From contig JAHFWL010001241.1 of NCBI GenBank assembly GCA_021292165.1, forward strand, positions 17,472 through 81,471: DNA of 64,000 nt, given 5' to 3'. Source of the stretch: Shinisaurus crocodilurus. Lineage: Eukaryota; Chordata; Lepidosauria; Squamata; Shinisauridae. The position numbers and the translations under genes are program-made. The notes beneath the pieces are model-generated. The model was not told where the DNA came from, did not search any database, and saw nothing but the letters and a program-made list of their open reading frames with translations. This document shows, in pieces, positions 1 through 8,156 of this stretch. Numbering within the stretch: the first letter of the stretch is position 1; each line of letters begins with the position of its first letter.

Positions 1-176
1 TATAATAAATAAATAAATAAATTAGCAAGCTGAAGTACGTTTAAGTCCTGTTGGAACATGTCCATTGTGTTCAGGAGTAAGAAAGACAAGAGATACAAAT
101 TAATGAAGTGCCAAAGCATTTACACATCAGTGCTCAGTTGCCATATCAAATTAATGTTTGTTACTTTATTTTACAG
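1..176 (+). other. RCN2: End of last intron of RCN2
   Basis: This AT-rich sequence runs into a pyrimidine-rich tract and a TTTTACAG acceptor at 169-176, directly before the recognisable last RCN2 coding exon. No repeat or other gene is seen. The upstream exons lie outside the window. Confidence 0.8.
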
Positions 177-329
177 GCTGTCCACCTTATCGAAGAAATG
201 GACCTGGATGGTAACAAAAAACTTACAGAGGCAGAGATTCTTGAGAATCAGGATCTGTTTCTCAATAGCGAAGCTACAGATTATGGCAGACAGCTTCATG
301 ATGAAAGTTTCTACCATGAAGAACTTTAG
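177..329 (+). CDS. RCN2: RCN2 (reticulocalbin-2 / ERC-55), last coding exon
   Basis: This is the C-terminal 50 residues and stop of a CREC-family calcium-binding protein of the ER lumen. The exon starts in phase 0 after a TTTTACAG acceptor. It encodes one complete EF-hand loop, [12 protein letters not shown], with acidic or Asn ligands at positions 1, 3 and 5 and Glu at 12. Then come the family signature segment [12 protein letters not shown] and the tail FYHEEL. The last four residues, HEEL, are an ER-retrieval signal of the K/HDEL type; human RCN2 ends in HDEL as I recall it. The gene continues to the left outside the window and is followed by PSTPIP1 on the same strand, matching the mammalian order. 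RCN1 and RCN3 are less likely because of the [12 protein letters not shown] segment and the neighbours. Longer open frames that begin inside the intron (58 or 108) are read-through into the intron, not real starts. Confidence 0.93.
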   Translation, partial: AVHLIEEMDLDGNKKLTEAEILENQDLFLNSEATDYGRQLHDESFYHEEL

Positions 330-960
330 TTTCCAACAAACTCCTCTTTGCTTCTTTGTTCCAGAGTTGGATTTTTAATGGTTTTCAGCTTTGAAAGCAA
401 CAATACAAATCGTGTGTGTGACTGTCATATACTGTTGTGTGCAGCTGTTGTTGTTTTTTTGCATCCCTGAGTTTCTTTGTACACTGCCTTTGATGTCTTA
501 GACTCCATAATTTTGGCACTACAAACCCTGTATCTTTTCAACAAGAATGGAAATGTTTAATGTTGCTTAGTACTGCTTTTTGAAACATACTTGAAAATGC
601 AAAGATTTGATGGTACTAGATAATTACCACTAGTTTGTGTTAGATTTTTGAAAAGAGCAAAAACGGAGAAAGTGTTTTGTCTGGTTTCATGTTCATAATT
701 CTTCTGTGTGAATATTCAGGAGAACTAAAACCTTACTTATTTGTAAGGCTTCTGTGTATATTAACTCCTGTAGAGGGTGTTTATATGATCTGGAAATCTT
801 ATTTTTGCATCTAGAAAGCATTTATTTTTATTGTAATGATACAGCTTTAGACAGTATTGTATTTAAGTAAAAACACTATTCACTTCAAAACACTTGAATT
901 AAAAACATTCAAATGCCCTATTTTTTGTTTGTATCATTTTTGGCATGAATCCATTAAAAC
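330..960 (+). other. RCN2: RCN2 3' untranslated region
   Basis: This is an AT-rich, repeat-free stretch directly after the RCN2 stop. It contains two ATTAAA polyadenylation-type hexamers (898-903 and 953-958); the first is followed by a T/GT-rich stretch. No AATAAA is seen before interspersed repeats begin near 970, so the transcript probably ends around 920-980. The exact cleavage site is an inference. Confidence 0.65.
898..903 (+). terminator. Candidate RCN2 polyadenylation signal (ATTAAA)
   Basis: ATTAAA is the commonest variant of the AATAAA signal. It lies 570 bases after the RCN2 stop and is followed within 25 bases by a T-rich, GT-containing element. A second ATTAAA at 953-958 is an alternative. 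Confidence 0.45.
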
Positions 961-1285
961 TACATTTATACTCATCTTGGCACAAGGTGACTTACGGTAC
1001 ATAAAAATAATATAATACAGAAAAAGATACAAATACAACTTTTAAAAAGCCAACAGTTTTAACAGTAGCAGAATACACAAGAAAATCCAAATTCCAAAAC
1101 AACCTGCTTAAATAAAACAATCTTCACCACCCGCCTAAAAAGCCAGGCAGTGAAAGGCAGCCATATCTCTTGGAAGGTCATTCCACATCCAGGGTGCTAC
1201 AGCTGAGAAGGCCCTGTCTTGGGTACCCCATCCCCTTATCTCAGACTGTGGTGAGACATGGAAGGAGAGCCTGCAAAGCAGAATG
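961..1285 (-). mobile_element. Degraded retroelement fragment (LINE-like 3' region)
   Basis: The text (gaaggccctgtcttgg, aggtcattccaca and similar) matches the style of the stretch at 5640-6300 and those near 40.2 kb and 63.7 kb. They therefore belong to one dispersed family. No coding capacity remains. The class is uncertain; minus orientation is inferred from A-rich runs at the left. Confidence 0.4.
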
Positions 1286-1290
1286 AAGGT

Positions 1291-1380
1291 CATAGGAGAT
1301 AGAGTTGGAAGGGGCCTACAAGGCCATCAAGTCCAACCCCCTGCTCAATGCAGGAAACTAGAGGGGTCTCCCATCCAAGT
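1291..1380 (-). mobile_element. 5S rRNA-derived SINE, 3' fragment
   Basis: In minus orientation this shows the end of the 5S-like C box (cttggatgggagacc) and the junction cctctagtttcctgca. The CR1-like tail follows (gttggacttgatggcctt and ccttccaactctat). The 5S head beyond the C box is missing. Full copies lie at 9504, 11550, 21231, 32467 and 53822. Confidence 0.75.
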
Positions 1381-1742
1381 GTTAGAATATTAGGAGGCAG
1401 TTTATAGTGTGTGTGTTTTTGGGTGGGTGGGTGGGTGGGGAGGGAAGAGAACTGTGTGCAGGAAACCACATTAACCCCCCCCCCCAACTGCTTATATATC
1501 GAGAGCTTCAAAAAACACTGGTTACTCTAGTTTGTAAAATCAGCCTGAAAGTGCAGTCCTAGCCATGTCTGTGCAGTCTGGTTTGCAGCTCACCTGAATT
1601 AAGCAGATATCACGTCCAAGAGTGGTCCCAACTGGCTGGTGGTTCAGTTCCAGGCCAGTCAGACAATGATCCAAAGGCAGATGATGCAGTGTGAGGGAGG
1701 CTCCAGAGCAGACAGGCAAATGCAACATACAAGGCTGGTTTT

Positions 1743-2104
1743 CATTTTTATTTATTATTACATGTATATCCCACCTCTTTGACTTCTATAAAGAACCCAA
1801 GGCGGTTCACATGGTCCTCTTATTTTACCTCACAACAACCCTGTGAAGTAGGTTAGGCTGAGAGTGACTTTGGGCCAAAGTTACCCAGTGAGTTTCATGG
1901 CCAAGTGGGGGCTAGAAAACAGATCTCCCAAATCCCAGGCTAATGCTCTAACCCAGTGTTCTCCAACCTTGGGTCCCCAGATGTTTTTGGCCTACAACTC
2001 CTAGCATGGGGGCATGCTGGGAGTTGTAGGCCAAAAACATCTGGGGACCCAAGGTTGGTTGGAGAACACTGCTCTAACCACTACACACACTGGCTTCTGG
2101 TTAG
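1743..2104 (-). mobile_element. tRNA-derived SINE (family A), split by a MITE
   Basis: Minus-strand copy of a SINE that recurs at 5232, 15622, 22900, 41325, 45965 and 57735. Recognisable segments are acaaccctgtgaagtaggtt, tgggccaaagt and the tRNA-like head at 2072-2104. The copy is interrupted by the palindromic MITE at 1954-2071, with CTCTAACC repeated on both sides, so the SINE is older than the MITE. Confidence 0.8.
1954..2071. mobile_element. Palindromic hAT-type MITE (family P1), copy 1
   Basis: The ends are CAGTGTTCTCCAACC and its complement, and the arms are near-perfect inverted repeats around cagcatgc-like centre sequence. The 8-bp target duplication CTCTAACC lies at 1946-1953 and 2072-2079. 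It sits inside the family A SINE. The CAGNG ends and 8-bp duplication are hAT hallmarks. Confidence 0.85.
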
Positions 2105-2835
2105 CACATCCGGTTATAGATAAGCTGTGTGAAAATTCCTGTTGGCATATTTCTGGTGAAACTCGCCACATGCGTAGCTTATATCTTCTATCAACAGTAC
2201 ACATGTTCGTGAGTTATCTCTAGTAATCTAAACACAGGCGAGGCTTTATTTTAGCATGAAAATGTCTTGCAGGTTAGTCTGGCAAAGAAAGGATTTTGGT
2301 TTTGCTCTGTTGCAGAGAAAAAACCAGAAGAAAGGGACCTCCTCCTCCAAGCATAGAGTGGGAAAAGAGATGGTAGCCTTGCCCTTTATAATCTACTAGC
2401 TGAAGGACCTGTTCTTCGAGCGGATTAAAAAACCGATTACTTTCTATCCTGTTGATAGTGTAACATCTTAGATTTAATGAATTGCATAGCTACATGGCTA
2501 GTGCTTCTTGTGTTTGAACTTTTACCCTCCAGCACTAATATCACCAAGTTACTTGGTTTACCAACCCTTGAACATGCTACATAAAATTGCCCACTCCCCA
2601 GCATCTGCCACCTGAGAGAAGCAATGAGAGAAGCAATCTTGCCTTATATCGATGCCAGGCCAATAAACCTTTAAATCATCATAACAATGCTTTCCCTCAA
2701 TGGATTTCTTTTTTGAAGGAGGTGTTTTCTGCTCGTCCTGGCAATAAACAGATACTAAAATCACCTGTGGATGGCTCCTATTGTTCCCCCACTGCCTGGG
2801 GACACTGAAGCACCCCAGGCCCAGATACAGCATTG
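2105..2835. other. Intergenic stretch, no gene seen
   Basis: Short open frames here are not conserved-looking and overlap on both strands. Nothing is recognised except diffuse repeat-like text. Confidence 0.5.
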
Positions 2836-2950
2836 CTGGACCAGACCAAAGGCCAATATTCTAATCAAGCTCTGTGTTCCCACAGTGGCCAACCCGATGC
2901 CCCAAATGGGAAGCCCACTAGCAGGACATGAGTTCCATAGCACCTTCCCA
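2836..2950 (-). mobile_element. CR1 LINE 3' fragment
   Basis: The minus-strand text around gctggaccagaccaaaggcc, cacagtggccaacc and agcaggacatgag matches the better preserved copies at 19402-20905 and 24419-24560. It is diverged and non-coding. Confidence 0.6.
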
Positions 2951-3112
2951 CTGGACCGCAGCCTGAGCAGGCACGTAGGTCACCGGATTACAGTCCGGAT
3001 GTACTGTGTTTCTATTTAAATTATAGTAATTAGTTCTAAATCTGCATCTACATATAAATTAGCATATGCAAATCTGTTTTCCTACTCACACACTCTCTCT
3101 CTCTCTCTCTGG
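2951..3112. repeat. Octamer-bearing dispersed repeat fragment and (CT)n
   Basis: It contains aaattagcatatgcaaat at 3057-3074, which recurs exactly at 29.6 kb and nearly exactly at 4.7, 10.1 and 31.7 kb. A (CT)n run occupies about 3092-3111. No coding potential is seen. Confidence 0.5.
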
Positions 3113-3159
3113 AAATGCATGTCTTCCTTTTTGGTGATGGGTAAGTGGTCACCTTAGCG

Positions 3160-3427
3160 CATGGGTGCGGAACCTCCAGCCCAAGGGCCAATTCCAACCT
3201 TCCTGGGGTCCCTAAAAGGTTGAAATGCCTCTACTAAGGCTTGGCTGGCAGCAGTAAGAGATTTAAGCTAAAATATGCTGGGTTTTTTGGTTCCACCCTT
3301 TTTTCCTTTGGCCCTGACTCCTTTGCCTTTGGCCCTGACCACCACCAGACTGCACCCCCCCCCCCCCAGAGCTTCTCTGAAATTGAATTCAGCCCTCGGG
3401 TGGAAAGAGGTTCCCCAGCCCTGCCTT
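3160..3427 (+). mobile_element. hAT-like MITE (family P3)
   Basis: A 270-bp element running from a gggtgcggaacctcc end to a gaggttccccagccctg end. Relatives are at 13935, 17352, 29947, 40674, 49890 and 50905. The flanks CCTTAGCG and CCTTAGAA agree at six of eight positions and have TA at the centre, as expected for a decayed 8-bp duplication. Confidence 0.65.
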
Positions 3428-3528
3428 AGAACAAGGCACATACTTATGAGCAAACATGCCTAAGGGTCAGGCTCTAAATGTAAATTCGTAGAAGTTCCAT
3501 GGTATAACTTAATCAGGGTCTTTATAGC

Positions 3529-3664
3529 TGGGGTGGGCAGAAAGTAGATCTCCAGGTGTTTGGGATTTCAGCTCCCAGCATTCATGACCATTGGTCATGC
3601 TGGCAGGGGCTTCTGGGAGCTGAAGTCCAAAACATCTGGAGATCTTCCTTCGGCCCACCCCTGC
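3529..3664. mobile_element. Foldback MITE (family P2)
   Basis: The inverted arms contain agatctccag, cagctcccag and ccaaaacatctggagatc around the spacer catgaccattggtcatgctg. Related copies lie at 14676, 31266 and 53087. Target duplications are not clear for this copy. Confidence 0.7.
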
Positions 3665-4249
3665 CTCAGACTCCGGTGATCAGCCTAGCCCTGGCAATAT
3701 TGGCCCTGCCTGCAGAGGAATATGCAATGAAAGGAGAAGAGCAAGCACGAAGGTAGTAGCAGCTGTTATTTCTGTGGGTTAACAAATCCTGCTTATTCTA
3801 TTTGCTTCCTGGTATAATGCGGGAAGAAACAGACCAGTTCCTTATTCCAGGGGCTGCCACCAGTAGATAAAAGCTGCATGAATAAACTCATTGATTTCAT
3901 TGGAATGGCTGTAGAGGAAGTGGATTTGATTTGCATGACCGATGCCAAGCTGAATAAGCTCCTCTCTCTAAAGATGCTCCACCCTTCCACTTGCAGGTGC
4001 AACTTATGGGCCTTTGAAGTCTAGCTTGGAGGAGAAAAAGTTTGCTGCGCTGCTAAGCCAAAGCAGACTGGACAGATCTCCTGTCCGATCTTCCTGCTTA
4101 AGAGATGGAATGGGGACTTAAAGAGAGGGGGGAGGGGGGGGGAGAGAGAGAGAGAGATCCATAACTAAGGCTGACACAGATCCAGTTTGCACTTTGCACA
4201 ACACGCCTGGCACACTGTGCGTTGCTTAGGCCCTGATGAGCTGCAGTAG
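3665..4249. other. Intergenic stretch, no gene seen
   Basis: Apart from a G/A-rich low-complexity run at about 4120-4156, nothing is recognised here. Confidence 0.5.
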
Positions 4250-4535
4250 TGTGTCAAGCGCCATTTTGAATATACAACCCTCAATCGAGGGGTTGCCGTG
4301 TTGTGCGAACATGGCCACCATGGGTTATTCGAGGGTTAAACAACCCTCACATACTCCTATTACAAACCACGAGTTATGTGAGGGTTGTTTAACCCTCAAA
4401 TTGACCACAGTGGCCCGGTTCGCATAACACAGCAATCCCCTCTGGTCACCCTGATCAGGGGTAGCATATTCGAAATGGCGCCCAGCATGCACACGTGGCT
4501 CATCAAGGGTTAAACAAATCACAGCTAGCCTGGCA
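4250..4535. repeat. Foldback repeat with long central hairpin
   Basis: The centre forms an inverted repeat: gagggttaaacaaccctcac at about 4331 pairs with gtgagggttgtttaaccctc at about 4380. A second, outer pair is seen in the flanks (gccattttgaatat against atattcgaaatggc). This is typical of a non-autonomous DNA transposon. A similar family occurs at 51310-51625. Confidence 0.65.
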
Positions 4536-5231
4536 TGTCACGTGAACCGGTACACTCAAGTATCTCCCGCCTAGGGACAACTTGCCCTGCTTTCTCTCTC
4601 ACTGCAAATGGTATAAAGCATTTTGGGGAGGGGGCCAATAATCCATCATCCAAAAAGAGGAAATGCATCACTTAAAAAAGAGGGCAAAGGAGGGCACAGC
4701 TTTGCATAAAATTTGCATATGCTAATTTTTATGCATAGATGCATAATACTTTGGGTCATTGAGACTTTCTTTGTGACAAAGGGGGAAGAAGATGAGGGCC
4801 AAGCCAGGCTTGCAGCCCAGCTGGTCTTTCTCTCTCCCCACTACCACCTGAAAGCTGTTTTGGTGAGCTATCCTTAGGAGCCTGGGAAGTACGGTTTAGT
4901 GAGCTAGCTTGGTGTTTCATTGTGTTTTAAAAGCAACTGGCTAATTCTGAACTTCTTTCTGCTTGGTTCTTTAATACCTATCCTAAATTGGAAACTGGAG
5001 TTGATGCAGTTCTTTGCCTAGCCTGGAGTTGGCCTCATCCATGTGCCGGACAGCTTAGCAAACATGCTAAACAGGTTGGTATGGAGCTTAAAGGAAGCTC
5101 TGAAATAGCTTCCTTTTCCACATACAAAATCTATAAGGCTGAATTCCCACGTATCCAGGTTATGAGTTATTAAATATATATATTCAATAAGAGGTTATGC
5201 ATGATTCACTATTAATATTAAATAAGAGTTA
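4536..5231. other. Intergenic stretch with one octamer-repeat fragment
   Basis: At 4710-4726 it carries atttgcatatgctaat, the reverse complement of the octamer core seen at 3057. No gene is supported. Confidence 0.5.
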
Positions 5232-5476
5232 CTGATATTTATTTATTCATTAATTATATTTATATACCCTGCCTTATTTCCTGCAAGGAACCCAAGGCGG
5301 CTTACATAATCCTCCTCCTCCTCCTCCTCTCCATTTTATCCTCACAACAACCCTGTGAGGTAGGTTAGGCTGAGAGTCAGTGACTGGCCCAAAGTCAGCC
5401 AGTGAGTTTCATGGCCAAGTGGGGAATCTCCAGAGTCCCAGTCCAACACTCTCACCACCACGCCACACTGGCTCCA
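5232..5476 (-). mobile_element. tRNA-derived SINE (family A)
   Basis: A minus-strand, nearly full copy. The AT-rich tail is at the left, the body has aacccaaggcggcttacata and acaaccctgtgaggtaggtt, and the tRNA-like head ends in cgccacactggctcc. A (CTC)n run is embedded at about 5310. Confidence 0.82.
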
Positions 5477-5639
5477 TAATATATGGATGGTAGCGGCCGA
5501 CCTCTGAGGAAAATAGACGAAGGGTGTCTTGCAGCCTGTCCTATCTCGAAGGGTGGAGGTGCAGACATACCGGTTTGTCACCCTTGGCATCTAGGTGCTA
5601 TCAGGGAGGGACTAGATGGATCTCTTGGGGCATGAAGTT

Positions 5640-6300
5640 CCATTCATTCCTTTCATTCCTATACTCCCAATAGCCAAAGCTCTCGAGGCAGTTCATAAAA
5701 AGTAAAACCCAAAATACAATGTAATAAAACCATAACATAAAATCTTGAACATACAAAAATTCAAAATAGCTAAAAACAACAATAAAATGCCAGGACCCGA
5801 TAAAACAACTGACATGAAAACTCCCATCATATGCCATTGAATGCCTGGGAGTAGAGGTAAGTCTTAACCTGGTGCTGAAAAGATGGCAATGTTGATTCTT
5901 GGTGGGCCTCATTCCACAATCGGGGGGGCCACCACTGAGAAGGCCCTCTCCCTTGTTGTTATCCTTTGAACCTCCCTTGGAGGTGGCACTCAGAAGAGGG
6001 CCTTGGATGCTGACTGTAGCATACAGGTAGGTTCTATCAGGAGAGGTGCTCTGTCATTCTAAGTTCCATAGCCCAGGTGCTACAGTGGAGCAGCCCCTCT
6101 CTGGTATACCCAGGAACCACCCCTTACAGGTGGTAAGATATGGAACATGGCCTTCCTTGATGACTTGAGTGAGTGGGCAGGATCACGCAGGAGCCGATGG
6201 GCCTTTAAATATCCTGGCCTGATGAGCCGTTTAGAGATTTAAAGGTAATAACTGGCACTTTGAATTGGGCTTGGAGATGGTAAGAAGCTAGTATGGTAGC
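5640..6300 (-). mobile_element. Retroelement fragment (LINE-like, non-coding)
   Basis: A long region with phrases such as cactgagaaggccctctccc and actggcactttgaattgggc that recur in the fragments at 961, about 40.2 kb and 63.7 kb. No frame remains. The class was not resolved by eye. Confidence 0.5.
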
Positions 6301-6499
6301 AAAGACACATGCTCTGGAAAAGCTAGCGCTGCAAACGTAGGTTGCAGCACTAGTTTTTCATAAGCTGCCATGGCTTCCTGCAAAGAATTTCGAGGATGAT
6401 GATGGCGAGCTGATGTGCTGAAAATCCATCCGCGATCCCTAGCTTTCTCTGGGAAGAAGGAATGCTGGCTAAATGAATGGATACGCTCCATGTGCTTGA

Positions 6500-6790
6500 G
6501 GGCTTTTCTGGAGTTGCTTCACCTCCTGCTGCCCACCCCTTAAATCTTTCTGCCTGAGGTTTTCTCCTGGAATCAAATGCCCTCCTCTCCCCTGTCCATA
6601 CATCCCTTTTTACAAATAGGGTTGGCTGCCCTTAGGAGACAGGGTCCTTTAAACACACACACACACACACACACACACCAGAGCATGTGTAAATTACCGT
6701 ATTCAAATGTGTGCATTTTTTATTTTTTTTATTTTTTTTGGTCCTGTGGGCCTGAGCCCTGAATCTTTTCAGTACCTAGCACTGCCCCTG
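6500..6790 (+). mobile_element. MITE-like repeat with built-in (CA)n, copy 1
   Basis: The text (cttaggagacagggtccttt, then (AC)n at about 6653-6678, then gtcctgtgggcctgagcc) is the same series as at 29440-29720, including the dinucleotide tract at the same place. Confidence 0.65.
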
Positions 6791-7219
6791 CTTCAGACCT
6801 TTTCACTCAGCACAGTTTATATGGAAGCTGGGAATGCTGGGGGCTGGGCTTACACGTGTGCCCACACATCCCTTTACCCAGTTTAGCCCTATCCATGAGC
6901 AGGCACATGCCTGAATAGGGCTATACATGGTCTTAAATCCAGGTGCTTGGTTTAACTAATGGAGGATGGATCTACTTATCTTCTGGAACCCCTTCTTAAA
7001 GGGCTTGGTATTGTGTACGTCGGCCTTGAATTAAATTTCCCCTTTAAAATGCTTCAGATGCCTCTTTGTTTTACTAGCAGCTAACTCTCCTCCACCCTTT
7101 GTTTGGAAATAAATTGAAATATTTGCCATCCGTGACAAAGTTCGGGTTCTTCTGTCAAATATTCAGGAAACAATCTCCGTCATACTCTCTTTGGAAATGA
7201 CACAACAGAACAGGGGACA
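6791..7219. other. Intergenic stretch, no gene seen
   Basis: Unremarkable sequence with no recognised repeat or exon. Confidence 0.45.
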
Positions 7220-7500
7220 CGAGAGCTCCTGGGTCCATTGGTGTGCGGCGTCTGGATCATCACGTTTTAAAACTCCTTCGCTTAACGATTCCCGGAGAAG
7301 GTCCCCCCACTCCGCCATTAGTATTCCGGTGGCACGGTGCTTGTGCTTCGCCCTCCATTCATATTCACAGTTGCGACGAACGAAGGCAGCTTTTGCACAG
7401 CATCCGAGAGCTCTTCCACATCATCGATCCGAGAACTGGCTCAGGCAGAGCAAGCACGCTCTCTCGACGTTTCCTTGGTTTTGAGGGTTGGAAAAAATTC
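7220..7500. promoter_or_regulatory. CpG-dense segment upstream of PSTPIP1
   Basis: Roughly 19 CpG dinucleotides can be counted by eye in about 260 bases, far denser than the surrounding AT-rich or repeat DNA. It ends about 0.6 kb before the PSTPIP1 start codon. It may be promoter or upstream non-coding exon sequence; this is inference from position and composition only. Confidence 0.35.
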
Positions 7501-8123
7501 TTCCGTTATTGCAGCAATTTGCAGAGCCTGCGATGCCGCAGCTCTGCTTCCTGTGTGTGTGCATGATTTCTGCCCTGTACAAAAGATTACCAACACACAC
7601 ACACGCACAAAAACCGTCTTGCATCAAGAAATACCACCACCTCTGGGGTCAACAGCATGAACCCGATCTCATGAACGTCTTCCTACAGTCTGCCGTTTTA
7701 TCTTCTCATCAGATAGCCCTTTTGCGTTCTGGAGTGTAACTAATCTTCTTATATATCTTTCTTTCTCTCTCCCGCCCCCCCCCCCAAGTGTCTCATTTGT
7801 ACATTTCTTCCTTATTTCAATATTCACCACTGGCCAGAAATGAAATGGGGTTGACACACTACCAGTAATGCACTAGAGGGTGGAGCAAGAGGAGAGAAAA
7901 GAAAAGGGAGACCTGTGGGGTTTGGGGTGTTGCTTTTCCTTTCAGAGCCACAAGTCACTGCACACTACGCTTCCTCAAACTGCCCGATGCTGTTTTGCAA
8001 GTTGTAAAGAGAGCATTTCTCTTTCTGCTTCAGAGCGTACCGCAAGCACAGCAGCTCTTTTCTTCTAAGTTTTCACACCACGGAGCTAATTTGCCAAGCG
8101 CGTAACGTTCCAGGCACTCCGCT
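7501..8123 (+). promoter_or_regulatory. PSTPIP1: Region immediately 5' of PSTPIP1 (5' UTR / proximal promoter)
   Basis: There is no TATA box at a convincing place. A purine-rich run (agaggagagaaaagaaaagg) lies at about 7890, of the kind bound by ETS factors in blood-cell promoters, but this is speculative. The 5' UTR start cannot be fixed. The context before the ATG, ccgctATGA, has G at -3. Confidence 0.35.
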
Positions 8124-8156
8124 ATGACGCACCTGCAATTTAAAGATGCTTTCTGG
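8124..8156 (+). CDS. PSTPIP1: PSTPIP1 coding exon 1 (residues 1-11)
   Basis: Encodes [11 protein letters not shown] and ends in phase 0 at a GTAAGT donor. LQFKDAFW is the conserved F-BAR start of PSTPIP proteins. The ATG at 8124 is the only one in frame and sits one residue shorter than the human start. Confidence 0.92.
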
